A stretch of 14,639 bases of DNA from an uncultured Prevotella sp. (lineage in GTDB: Bacteria; Bacteroidota; Bacteroidia; Bacteroidales; Bacteroidaceae). Location: positions 1 to 14,639 of the forward strand of contig USQD01000019.1 of the NCBI GenBank assembly GCA_900556795.1. Reading direction: 5' to 3'. The translations under genes were made by a program, and so were the position numbers. Below, piece by piece: positions 1 through 8,407 of the stretch (position 1 is its first letter; each line of letters starts with the position of its first letter). The notes below the pieces were generated by a model. It searched no databases and had not been told where the DNA came from. It was given only the letters and a program-made list of their open reading frames with translations.

Positions 1-47
1 GACCACCGAGATCTACACTCTTTCCCTACACGACGCTCTTCCGATCT
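1..47 (+). other. Illumina P5/TruSeq adapter remnant (artefact)
   Basis: These bases match the 3' 47 bases of the Illumina P5/TruSeq universal adapter. They include the flow-cell segment GACCACCGAGATCTACAC (1-18) and the read-1 primer end GACGCTCTTCCGATCT (32-47), which stops exactly at the usual ligation junction. The match is to the known adapter sequence recalled from memory and covers every base. It is untrimmed library sequence joined to the contig end and has no biological function. Native DNA starts at about base 48, so nothing can be said about what lies upstream in the genome. Confidence 0.97.
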
Positions 48-50
48 AAT

Positions 51-82
51 TTTGTAGCAGAAATCCTTTTCAAGAGGATTTG
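51..82 (+). promoter_or_regulatory. Candidate Bacteroidota sigma-ABfr promoter for the susCD operon
   Basis: The Bacteroidota consensus is TTTG at -33, a spacer of about 19-21 bases, then TAnnTTTG at -7. Here TTTG lies at 51-54 and AGGATTTG at 75-82, a 20-base spacer. The -7 box keeps TTTG but lacks the leading TA. Transcription would start near base 89 and leave a leader of roughly 125 bases. An alternative is that TTTG at 79-82 is the -33 element of a weaker downstream promoter with TATCAGAG at 101-108 (18-base spacer). That would place the 61-81 dyad just upstream, as expected for an activator site. A weak core fits an activator-dependent promoter. The call is tentative, partly because the region abuts the adapter. 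Confidence 0.3.
61..81. promoter_or_regulatory. 21-bp near-perfect dyad, candidate operator
   Basis: The halves AAATCCTTTT (61-70) and AAGAGGATTT (72-81) are symmetric about C71. Nine of ten base pairs are complementary; only T68/G74 differs, and it is a wobble in RNA. The element lies in the leader of the operon and overlaps or adjoins the candidate promoter. It could bind a dimeric regulator, possibly the HTCS encoded at 10268-14605, or act as a short hairpin if transcribed. AraC-type domains more often bind direct repeats, which counts against the HTCS. The symmetry is visible; the function is inference. Confidence 0.4.
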
Positions 83-117
83 CGACTAACAAAACAAGAT
101 TATCAGAGCAGAAAGCA

Positions 118-156
118 AGCTTATTAGAATCCTAAAAACAACATTATTCTAAAGCT
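118..156 (+). promoter_or_regulatory. Possible stem-loop in the susC-A 5' leader
   Basis: AGCTT (118-122) pairs with AAGCT (152-156), and TAGAAT (125-130) pairs with ATTCTA (146-151). This gives 11 base pairs, a two-base bulge at 123-124 and a 15-base loop. There is no following T tract, so it is not an intrinsic terminator. It would lie in the untranslated leader, about 60 bases before the start codon, and could affect stability or translation. The stem is AT-rich, so it may not be functional. The remainder of 48-216 shows no gene. Confidence 0.3.
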
Positions 157-216
157 GGAAGCAAGATGGTCTAACCGAAAATATAAAAGTAAAATCTTAA
201 CGTCATAATAAACAAA

Positions 217-3200
217 ATGAATAACAAGCTATTTATGAAAAGTTCAGCATTGCCTGCAACTTTGTTTTGCACGGCATTGATGCTTGCCCCTCTTTGCGGA
301 GGCGCAGGTTCTGCTAAAGCGAGTGTAGCTGTTGCTCAACAGACAGGTATCCTCAAGGGTACTGTTGTTGATGCCAATGGTGAAGCCGTTATTGGAGCTA
401 GTGTTATCATCGAGGGACAGAAAGTTACCCAGGGTACGGTTACAGACTTTGATGGTAACTTCTCTCTCAACGTGAAGCCAGGAGCCAAGTTAAAGATCAG
501 TTACATTGGATTCGTATCACAGACCGTGGTTGCCAAAAACGGCATGCAGGTGGTCTTGAAGGAAGAGGCTACTTCCCTCAAGGCTGTAGAAGTAGTAGCC
601 TATGGTGTACAGAAGAAGGTGACCGTTACCGGTGCCCTCTCCAGCGTGAAGAGCGAGGACCTGGTCCGTACCCCTGTAGGTAATGTCAACAATGTGCTCG
701 GTGGTCAGCTTTCAGGTGTAACCACCGTACAGTATTCCGGTGAACCGGGTTCTGATGCTGCGAGCGTATTTGTTCGTGGTAAGGCTTCTTTCAATGGTGC
801 CGACCCTTTGGTTCAGGTGGATGGTGTAGAGCGAAGCATGAGCGATGTGGATCCTGAGGAAATCGAGAGCATCACCGTTTTGAAGGATGCTTCTGCCACA
901 GCCGTATTCGGTGTGCGTGGTGCCAACGGTGTTATCCTGATTACCACCAAGCGTGGTCAGGAGGGTAAGACCAAGATCAGCGGTTCTACTTCATGGGGTA
1001 TCCTGACTCCTACCAAGATGGTAGAGCAGGCAAACAGCTACGAGTATGCTACCTTCCATAATATGATGCGCCAGAATTCGCATGATAAGAAGACTGGCAA
1101 ACCGTTGAGTCCTCAGTTCTCTGATGCCGTTGTCCAGAAGTTCAAGGATGGAAGTGATCCTATCCGTTTCCCTAGCACCTTGTGGGCTGAATACATCATG
1201 AAGGATGCTACCATGCAGAGTAAGCACAACCTGAACATCAGCGGTGGTACCAAGACGGCACGCTACTTCATCAATGTAGGTTACTATACTCAGGGAGGTC
1301 TGTTCAAGGAGTTTGGGCAGGATTACGACTTCGGTTATCAGTATAACAGTTTCAACTACCGTGCCAACCTCGACCTGGATGTCACCAAGACAACCACCAT
1401 CTCCTTCAATCTGGCAGGTAAGGTAGATAATGCCAACAAGCCATATTCCGGACAGGGATCATCCGGTCTGATCAATGAGGCTTATCAGGCTACTCCATTC
1501 TCCAGTCCGGGTATCATCAACGGCAGATACATCGCTACTGAGACCCAGTATGAGGATTGCGGTACCGACCAGCTTCCTTTCGTGGGTGGCAGCGGCATCA
1601 CCTATTTCGGCAATAATGATGTGAATGGCGGTTTTATGAAGACTACCAACAACAAGCTGCAGTTTGACCTCCAGTTGAAGCAGAAGCTCGATATGATTAC
1701 CAAGGGTCTCTCTTTCAAGATGAAGGCTTCCTACAACGGTGCCTACGCTATCAATAAGAATGCATACGCCAAGAAGGCTACCTATACCCCTGTACTCCAG
1801 GACGACGGTACCTATAAATATAAGAAATATGGTAACGAAGAGCAGTTGAAGTATGAAGAGAAGACCGGTCGCAGCCGTTACTGGTATTTCGAGGCAGGTC
1901 TTAACTACAACCGTTCGTTCGGATTGAACAATGTGGGTGCCATCCTGCTCTACAATCAGGACAGTAGCTATTATCCGAGCACCTATACCAATGTGCCTCA
2001 CCGCCAGGTAGGTTTGGTAGGTCGTGTTACCTACGACTGGAACAACCGCTACATGGCAGAGTTCAATGTGGGTTACAATGGTTCCGAGAACTTTGCACCA
2101 GGCAAGCGTTACGGTACCTTCCCAGCTATGTCTGTGGGTTGGGTAGTGAGCGATGAGCCATTCTTCAAGCCGTTTACCAAGGTAGTAAGCTTCCTGAAGC
2201 TCCGTGCCAGCTACGGTCTGGTAGGTAATGCCAATCTGAACGGCAATCGCTTTATGTACACCGCCGATCCTTTTGCCATCAACAATAATGGAGTTTCTAC
2301 CCGCAATGGATATGGATACATCTTCGGTGTCAACAACACCACCGTATGGAAGGGAGCCTACGAGATGGCGCGCCACAATGCCGACATCACCTGGGAACAC
2401 GCTTACAAGCAGGACTATGGTTTCGACATCAACTTCCTGAAGGATAAGCTCCGTGGTAACTTCGATTACTACTACGAGCACCGTACCGACATCATGATGA
2501 TTGACAGCAATGTACCTACCATCATCGGTTTCAAGATGCCTTACACCAACGATGGTGAGGTGAACAGCTGGGGATGGGAAGCATCCCTGAAGTGGCAGGA
2601 CAAGATAGGCAAGAACTTCAGATATTGGGCAGGTGTCAACCTCTCTTACAACCAGAATGAGCTGATCAACAATGGTGAGGCTCTGCAGCCAGAGGCTTAT
2701 CAGATGGCAAAGAACCATCGTCTGGGTGCCCGCAGCATGTATCAGTTCTGGCGTTATTACGACGAGCAGACACCGGCACTCTATGAGCAGACCTTCGGCG
2801 AGAAATTCCCTACCCAGCTGGTAGAGAACATCCAGCCTGGTGATGCCGTGTATGTGGATTTGAACCACGATGGAAAGATAGACCAGAACGATATGACCCG
2901 CGACCTCGGTTATACCGATGATCCTGAGTATATGGTTGGTCTGAACCTCGGATTCAGCTACAAGGGATGGTCTGTCAATACCCAGTGGACGGGTGCCTGG
3001 AACGTAAGCCGTATGCTGGATGGTGTGTTCCGCTCACCATTCTACAACAAGACCTCTCACGAGATGGGTGGACTTCTGAAGTATGTGGTGGAGAACAGCT
3101 GGACTGCCGATAATCCATCCCAGAGTGCGAAGTATCCACGTACATCATTGGATGCCTGGGCCAACAACTACGCCACTTCTACCCTCTATGAGAAGGATGC

Positions 3201-3417
3201 GAAGTATCTGCGCCTGAAGACCCTGCAGATTTCCTACGATTTCAACGCTCCGTTCATGAAGCGCATGGGTATGAACCAGTTGCAGCTGGCATTCAGCGGT
3301 TACAACCTCCTTACCTTCACTCCTTATATCTGGGGTGATCCAGAGGCACGTGCTACCACTGCACCATCCTATCCATTGCAGCGTACTTACATGCTGTCTT
3401 TGAAGGTGGGCTTCTAA
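217..3417 (+). CDS. SusC/RagA-like TonB-dependent outer-membrane transporter (A)
   Basis: A 1066-residue SusC-family barrel predicted to import oligosaccharides across the outer membrane, powered by TonB and working with the SusD-like lipoprotein encoded next. An N-terminal signal peptide is followed by a likely cleavage site after AVA (residues 38-40). A carboxypeptidase-regulatory-like beta-sandwich spans about 45-118, seen as GTVVDANGEAVIGASV and then DFDGNFSL. A TonB-box-like AVEVVAY lies near 123-129 and the plug at about 136-250, with the SusC signature GVRGANGVI at 232-240. The rest is beta-barrel. The family's DxNxDGxIDxxD loop starts at Asp881, and the chain ends in an aromatic residue (KVGF), as outer-membrane barrels do. 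Length is normal for SusC. The ATG at 217 follows an A-rich stretch without a Shine-Dalgarno site, usual in this phylum; an in-frame ATG at 235 would shorten the signal peptide. Substrate unknown. Confidence 0.95.
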   Translation: MNNKLFMKSSALPATLFCTALMLAPLCGGAGSAKASVAVAQQTGILKGTVVDANGEAVIGASVIIEGQKVTQGTVTDFDGNFSLNVKPGAKLKISYIGFVSQTVVAKNGMQVVLKEEATSLKAVEVVAYGVQKKVTVTGALSSVKSEDLVRTPVGNVNNVLGGQLSGVTTVQYSGEPGSDAASVFVRGKASFNGADPLVQVDGVERSMSDVDPEEIESITVLKDASATAVFGVRGANGVILITTKRGQEGKTKISGSTSWGILTPTKMVEQANSYEYATFHNMMRQNSHDKKTGKPLSPQFSDAVVQKFKDGSDPIRFPSTLWAEYIMKDATMQSKHNLNISGGTKTARYFINVGYYTQGGLFKEFGQDYDFGYQYNSFNYRANLDLDVTKTTTISFNLAGKVDNANKPYSGQGSSGLINEAYQATPFSSPGIINGRYIATETQYEDCGTDQLPFVGGSGITYFGNNDVNGGFMKTTNNKLQFDLQLKQKLDMITKGLSFKMKASYNGAYAINKNAYAKKATYTPVLQDDGTYKYKKYGNEEQLKYEEKTGRSRYWYFEAGLNYNRSFGLNNVGAILLYNQDSSYYPSTYTNVPHRQVGLVGRVTYDWNNRYMAEFNVGYNGSENFAPGKRYGTFPAMSVGWVVSDEPFFKPFTKVVSFLKLRASYGLVGNANLNGNRFMYTADPFAINNNGVSTRNGYGYIFGVNNTTVWKGAYEMARHNADITWEHAYKQDYGFDINFLKDKLRGNFDYYYEHRTDIMMIDSNVPTIIGFKMPYTNDGEVNSWGWEASLKWQDKIGKNFRYWAGVNLSYNQNELINNGEALQPEAYQMAKNHRLGARSMYQFWRYYDEQTPALYEQTFGEKFPTQLVENIQPGDAVYVDLNHDGKIDQNDMTRDLGYTDDPEYMVGLNLGFSYKGWSVNTQWTGAWNVSRMLDGVFRSPFYNKTSHEMGGLLKYVVENSWTADNPSQSAKYPRTSLDAWANNYATSTLYEKDAKYLRLKTLQISYDFNAPFMKRMGMNQLQLAFSGYNLLTFTPYIWGDPEARATTAPSYPLQRTYMLSLKVGF

Positions 3418-3455
3418 TATATTACACATTAATATATATAAATAAGGTAAATACA

Positions 3456-5492
3456 ATGAAACTTAACAATATATTCAGAGGAATCGTTCTTACTGCCGTT
3501 ATCGGTTCTGCGGTGACGGGTTGTACAGAGCAGATCAAGTTTGGAGATTCCTTCATAGAAAAGACTCCGGGTGGCGATGTTACCATTGATACCATCTTCA
3601 ATAGTGCAGAATATACCCAGCAGTTCTTGACCAGTATTTATATGAACCAGTACTACGGTCTGCCTTTCAAGGCGGGTGACGGCAACTCCCACAGTTACTT
3701 CAGTGGTCAGATTGAGGCGATGTCAGACTGCTGGCACAATCCTACAGCGTCAGTTGCTATGTATAATCTGGTGTATCTTGACTACATGACAGCAGCCAGC
3801 AGCAATTCCATCTATGGTTTTGACAAGGAGAATATCTGGGAGATGGTGCATGCCTGCTACCTCCTGATGGAGAATATCGGCCGTGTGCCTGATATGGATG
3901 AGGCTACCAAGAAGCAGTATGTGGCTGAGGCGAAGTGCCTGATTGCATCTTCCTACTTCAACCTCTTCCGCATGTACGGCGGTCTGCCTCTGGTTACTCA
4001 CTCATACGATGTAAACGGAGATAAGCTGGATGCGCCACGTGCTTCGGTAGAGAAGACACTCAATTTCATTCTCAAGCTTTATGATGAGGCTATCAATTCC
4101 GGAGCCCTTCCTTTTGCTTATTCTGATGATGATGTCACTACCCTGAAGGCACACTGGACCAAGGCGGCTGCCATGGCGATGAAGTGCCGTGTACTGCAGT
4201 TTGCTGCTTCTCCATTGTTCAACGACGACCAGCCATATTACAGCGGCAAGTATTCCATGGAGAATGCGAGTCAGGACAGTCTGGCTTGGATGGGTGGCAA
4301 GAAGCCTGAGTTGTGGCAGCAGTGCAAGAAGGCATGTGAAGACTTCTTCAATGAGAATGCCAACAACGGCAATCCTTACCATCTTGTAGAGCCTACAGCC
4401 CAGACTACTGAGGCTTATCGCTTTGCCTATCGCTTTGCGTATATCAGCCAGGCTAGTCCGGAGGTCATCTTCGAGACCCGTGTTACCGACAACAACCACA
4501 ACTCCAAGTATTGCTGGGCGGCACGTCAGTATATGCGTACCCTCGACCGCCAGGCTTATTGCCCTACCCAGGAGTTCGTAGAGATGTTCCCTTGGGCTGA
4601 TGGCAAGCCATTCAACTGGGAGGAGACCGAGAAGGCTGGCGAATTGGACCACATGTTCATCAAGGGTGACAGAAAGATAGGAAAGCAGGAACTGCAGAAC
4701 GTGAAATATACCCGCGACCCTCGTCTTTATGAAACTGTAAGTGTGAACGGACAGCGCGACAAGGTGAACGTGGGCGACGGTAAGTCAACCGGTCAGAATG
4801 TAGAGTTGTATGTGGGTGGTACCAATGCCGGTACAGGTCCAGACAATTGTGTGGGCGCTTTTGCTACAGGCTATTTCCACAACAAGTACATTGCCGACGG
4901 AATCACCGGTTCTGCCTACGAGCGCGAGAAGCCACACTGGGTAGAGATACGTCTTTCCGACCTCTATCTCATCTATGCCGAGGCTCTGCTTCAGGCTGAC
5001 GGCAACAATGCGAAGGCTTTGGAATACATCGACAAGATCCGTGCCCGTGTAGGTTTGAAGGGACTTGCGGAATGCAACCCATCAGAGAATCTTACCACCA
5101 ACAAGGATAATCTCCTGGAAGAGTTGCTGCGCGAGCGTGCCTGCGAGCTGGGATTCGAGAACACCCGCTTCTTCGATATGAAGCGCTATAAGAGAGCCGA
5201 CCTCTTCAGCCGCACCCTCCATCGTCTGGTCATCTACCGTCAGGTGAAGGATGATGCTACGGGCGAATGGAAGACCTCTACCAACAAATGGTATAATGGC
5301 GACAGAACCAACAAGAAGCTGAATAAGAACAATGATGCCTGGTATGAGCCATCTCATTTTGAGTATAAGCGCCTGCCTATCACCACGGGCGCCCGTGCAT
5401 GGTGGAATGGATTCGATGTAAAATGGTACCTATTCCCATTCCCGCAGACCGAGGTATTGAAGGGTTATCTCGTTCAGAACCCAGGCTGGTAA
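3456..5492 (+). CDS. SusD/RagB-like surface glycan-binding lipoprotein (A)
   Basis: A 678-residue SusD-family lipoprotein expected to sit as a lid on transporter A and bind the glycan at the cell surface. The signal peptide ends in a lipobox VTGC, with lipidated Cys23. Family landmarks are in order: the helix with RMYGGLPLV (172-180), the RLSDLYLIYAEA helix (499-510), the ELGFENTRFFDMKR segment (564-577, matching the usual E-GxRxxDxxRW) and the C-terminal QNPGW. It starts 38 bases after the transporter stop, so the two are co-transcribed. At 678 residues it is longer than archetypal SusD (about 550). Extra length seems to lie around residues 385-490, between a WADGKPFNWEE segment and the YLIYAEA helix. 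Binding residues cannot be read from sequence alone, so the ligand is unknown. Confidence 0.94.
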   Translation: MKLNNIFRGIVLTAVIGSAVTGCTEQIKFGDSFIEKTPGGDVTIDTIFNSAEYTQQFLTSIYMNQYYGLPFKAGDGNSHSYFSGQIEAMSDCWHNPTASVAMYNLVYLDYMTAASSNSIYGFDKENIWEMVHACYLLMENIGRVPDMDEATKKQYVAEAKCLIASSYFNLFRMYGGLPLVTHSYDVNGDKLDAPRASVEKTLNFILKLYDEAINSGALPFAYSDDDVTTLKAHWTKAAAMAMKCRVLQFAASPLFNDDQPYYSGKYSMENASQDSLAWMGGKKPELWQQCKKACEDFFNENANNGNPYHLVEPTAQTTEAYRFAYRFAYISQASPEVIFETRVTDNNHNSKYCWAARQYMRTLDRQAYCPTQEFVEMFPWADGKPFNWEETEKAGELDHMFIKGDRKIGKQELQNVKYTRDPRLYETVSVNGQRDKVNVGDGKSTGQNVELYVGGTNAGTGPDNCVGAFATGYFHNKYIADGITGSAYEREKPHWVEIRLSDLYLIYAEALLQADGNNAKALEYIDKIRARVGLKGLAECNPSENLTTNKDNLLEELLRERACELGFENTRFFDMKRYKRADLFSRTLHRLVIYRQVKDDATGEWKTSTNKWYNGDRTNKKLNKNNDAWYEPSHFEYKRLPITTGARAWWNGFDVKWYLFPFPQTEVLKGYLVQNPGW

Positions 5493-5517
5493 TCCCGCCG
5501 GAGGTTATCTCTAGAGT

Positions 5518-5545
5518 AAAGGTTACTTGATTAAAGTTACAGATT
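5518..5545 (+). repeat. Short imperfect tandem repeat between the two susCD pairs
   Basis: Two back-to-back copies, AAAGGTTACTTGATT (5518-5532) and AAAGTTACAGATT (5533-5545), lie 15 bases before the second susC start. They differ by small indels and one substitution. The 68-base gap has no convincing promoter or terminator. The repeat may be chance in AT-rich spacer or a binding site. Confidence 0.35.
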
Positions 5546-5560
5546 AAAAAAGTAAATTCG

Positions 5561-8386
5561 ATGAAAAATAATAAGAATGCTGTACTGATGGCGATGGCTC
5601 TCCTGAGCCTGCCAGCTTCAGCACAAGTCAAAATAGATTCCATTGCTCCTCATCGCTATGCGGCTCAGAGCATCGATGTGGGTGCCAATGTGAACTTCTC
5701 CCGCGAGCAGTCAACTTCAGCAGTGTCTGTCATCACCAGCGAGAGTACCAACAAGCGCAGCGCCAAGAATATCGGCAACTCTATCCTGGGACAGGGTTCC
5801 GGCTTGATTTCGCTGCAGAATTCCGGCAACTATGCCGGCATCAATCCTACCTTCTACATCCGCGGCATGCAGAGTCTGGATGGCAACACCCCTCTCTTCG
5901 TGGTAGATGGTATCGAGCGTGATATCCAGTATATCTCTGCCGAGGAAGTAGAGAGCGTATCCGTATTGAAGGATGCTGCTGCCACCGCACTCTATGGCTA
6001 CAAGGGTGCCAACGGCGTGGTGCTCATCACTACCAAGCGCGGTAAGTTCAATTCCAAGGAAATCAAGGTGAATCTGGACCATGCCATCAATTTCATGGCT
6101 TACAAGCCTAAGTTCGTGGATGCACAGACCTATGCCAAGGCGATGAACGAGGCTTATGCAAACGATGGCTTTGAGAACCCTAGATATACCCAGGAAGAGG
6201 TGGATGCCTTCGGATCAGGCAAATATCCTTATCTCTATCCTAACGTTAACTGGGTGGATGAAACCTTCCGCAACCACAGCGTTACCAATATGCTCAACGC
6301 TTCGTTTACGGGCGGTGGCGAGAAGTTCAAGTACTATGCCTTGCTCGACCTGCAGTATGACAATGGTTTCGTGAAGAATCCGGATACCCATGAGGGATAT
6401 TCTACCAATAATAAATATGTGAAGGGTAACCTGCGCATGAATATGGATATGATTCTCTCGAAGAATACTACCATGAAGGTGAACCTCCTGGGTGTGCTCG
6501 CCGAGTCGAATGCTCCGGGCAATTCTGCCAAGTTGTGGGATATGGTCTATAGCCTGCCTTCTGCTGCCTTCGCCGTGAAGGGCGAGGATGGAAAGTGGGG
6601 TGGTAACTCTACCTGGGCTGGTACCGTTAACCCTGTGGCTCAATCGCAGGATGCCGGTTACTCCAGAAATCACAACCGTGGTATCTATACCGACCTCACT
6701 ATCCGTCAGGAGCTCCCTGCGGTATTGAAGGGACTGGCTGTTCAGGGCCGCATCGCTTACGACCATTTCTCCAACATCTACGAGGATTACAGCAAGACAT
6801 ACGTATATGGAAGTCCTACGGTAGCCGACTGGCTGGATGGCGAACCACAGTTGGGCAAGGCATTCACGGGTGGATCTGAGAGCGATCTCGGTGCCTCTAT
6901 CTCCACCAACAGCTTCACCCGCCGTTTCCATGCCGATGCCAGTGCCGACTATCAGAATACCTTCGGCGCCCACAGCATCTACAGCCAGTTGAAGTACGAT
7001 TACGAGTTCAGCGATGAGTTTGCCATCAACAGTACGCTCTATCGCCAGAACATCAGCTGGTACACCCACTATGGTCTGCTCGACCGTTACTTCCTCGACC
7101 TTGCCCTGGTAGAATCCGGTTCCAACCGTCTGGCTCCTGGCAGCAAGTGGGCATTGTCGCCTACGGTATCAGCAGCCTGGGTACTCTCCAAGGAGAACTT
7201 CATGAAGAATCTCAACTGGGTAGATTTCCTCAAGCTCCGTGCATCCTACGGCATTATTCAGACCGATAATCTGCCTGAGAGCGGATGGATGTACTATATG
7301 CAGCAGTATCAGACTACCGGTGGTTCCTATCCGTTCAACAGCGGTTTTCAGAGCGATTTCGGCCGTACCTATCTTGATGCCATTGCCACTTCCGGTCTGA
7401 CCCATGAGAAGGCAGCCAAGTTCAATGCCGGTGTAGATGCCACCCTCTTCGGTGGTCTCGATTTCAGCTTCGATGGTTTCTACCAGCGCCGTTCCAACAT
7501 CTGGGTATCTACCGCAGGTAAGTATTCTTCAGAGCTGGGTGTGGATGCTCCATACGAGGGCGATGGTATCGTGGACAGCTGGGGTTGGGAGGCAAGTCTC
7601 GACTACAACAAGCAGATTGGCGACGTGAAGTTCAACATCGGTGCCAACATCGATTACTATCGCAGCCAGATCAAGGAGCAGGATGAGGCTCCTAAGCTCT
7701 ATCCTAATCTGGTAAGCACCGGCCATCGCGTAAGCCAGCTCTTCGGCTACAAGGCTATCGGCTTCTTCAAGGACCAGGCAGACATCGATGCTTCCAAGCC
7801 ACAGCTTCTGGGCAGCACTCCTCGTCCGGGCGATATCAAGTATGAGGATGTGAACGGTGACGGACAGATTGATACCAACGACAAGACTGCCATCGGATAT
7901 TCTACCGTGGCTCCAGAAATCTACTACAATATCCATTTGGGAGTAGAGTGGAAGGGACTGGGCGTAGATGCGATGTTCCAGGGCACAGGCCGTTATAGCG
8001 GCGTGCTTTCTACCAAGAGTATGTACAAGCCGCTGGTGGGCAACACCACCATCTCTCAATACTACTACGACAACCGCTGGACTCCTGAGACAGCCGGCAC
8101 AGCCAAGTTCCCGGCGCTGAGCTCAACCAGCAATGCCAACAACTACAATACAAACACCCTCTGGATGTTTGACCGCTCATTCTTCAAGCTTCGCAACATC
8201 GAGGTTTATTACAACTTCCCTAAGGCGTTGCTCGCCAAGACCAAGCTCCTGAATGCAGCCAAGTTGTATGTACGTGGTGTTGATTTGTTTAGCTTCGACC
8301 ATCTCGATGAGTCAGATCCTGAGGTATTCGGTGCAACCAATCCTCTGAATCGCAGCATCGTGGCTGGTTTGTCAGTAACATTCTAA
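5561..8386 (+). CDS. SusC/RagA-like TonB-dependent transporter (B), lacking the N-terminal beta-sandwich
   Basis: A 941-residue SusC-family transporter. A signal peptide ends at ASA-Q (residues 20-23). Only about 30 residues separate it from the plug, which begins near 50 with AVSVITSE and runs through the SusC signature GYKGANGVV (146-154). There is thus no room for the roughly 75-residue carboxypeptidase-regulatory-like domain that transporter A and most SusC proteins carry. The sequence SIDVGANVNF (about 38-47) sits where a TonB box would be, but I see no clear consensus. The barrel has the FLKLRASYG segment, the DVNGDGQIDTND loop from Asp763, and a terminal aromatic (SVTF). It follows the first susD gene by 68 bases and is most simply the third gene of the same operon. 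It is clearly diverged from transporter A, so this is not a recent duplication. Substrate unknown. Confidence 0.94.
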   Translation: MKNNKNAVLMAMALLSLPASAQVKIDSIAPHRYAAQSIDVGANVNFSREQSTSAVSVITSESTNKRSAKNIGNSILGQGSGLISLQNSGNYAGINPTFYIRGMQSLDGNTPLFVVDGIERDIQYISAEEVESVSVLKDAAATALYGYKGANGVVLITTKRGKFNSKEIKVNLDHAINFMAYKPKFVDAQTYAKAMNEAYANDGFENPRYTQEEVDAFGSGKYPYLYPNVNWVDETFRNHSVTNMLNASFTGGGEKFKYYALLDLQYDNGFVKNPDTHEGYSTNNKYVKGNLRMNMDMILSKNTTMKVNLLGVLAESNAPGNSAKLWDMVYSLPSAAFAVKGEDGKWGGNSTWAGTVNPVAQSQDAGYSRNHNRGIYTDLTIRQELPAVLKGLAVQGRIAYDHFSNIYEDYSKTYVYGSPTVADWLDGEPQLGKAFTGGSESDLGASISTNSFTRRFHADASADYQNTFGAHSIYSQLKYDYEFSDEFAINSTLYRQNISWYTHYGLLDRYFLDLALVESGSNRLAPGSKWALSPTVSAAWVLSKENFMKNLNWVDFLKLRASYGIIQTDNLPESGWMYYMQQYQTTGGSYPFNSGFQSDFGRTYLDAIATSGLTHEKAAKFNAGVDATLFGGLDFSFDGFYQRRSNIWVSTAGKYSSELGVDAPYEGDGIVDSWGWEASLDYNKQIGDVKFNIGANIDYYRSQIKEQDEAPKLYPNLVSTGHRVSQLFGYKAIGFFKDQADIDASKPQLLGSTPRPGDIKYEDVNGDGQIDTNDKTAIGYSTVAPEIYYNIHLGVEWKGLGVDAMFQGTGRYSGVLSTKSMYKPLVGNTTISQYYYDNRWTPETAGTAKFPALSSTSNANNYNTNTLWMFDRSFFKLRNIEVYYNFPKALLAKTKLLNAAKLYVRGVDLFSFDHLDESDPEVFGATNPLNRSIVAGLSVTF

Positions 8387-8407
8387 TTATCTTAAAGTAG
8401 AACAATA

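Noticed and set aside
217..330. Possible lipoprotein signal in transporter A (cysteines at residues 18 and 27)
   Set aside because: The residues before the cysteines (LF and PL) do not fit a lipobox, which needs Gly, Ala or Ser at -1. The AVA-Q site near residue 40 fits an ordinary signal peptide.
1459..2868. A 469-codon open frame on the minus strand, antisense to the SusC-A barrel
   Set aside because: It is again in register with the sense codons and open because of codon bias. The sense strand encodes a continuous SusC protein.
5509..5516. Palindrome CTCTAGAG after the first susD stop
   Set aside because: It is only eight bases, with no extension of the symmetry and no T tract. It is expected by chance and is not a terminator.
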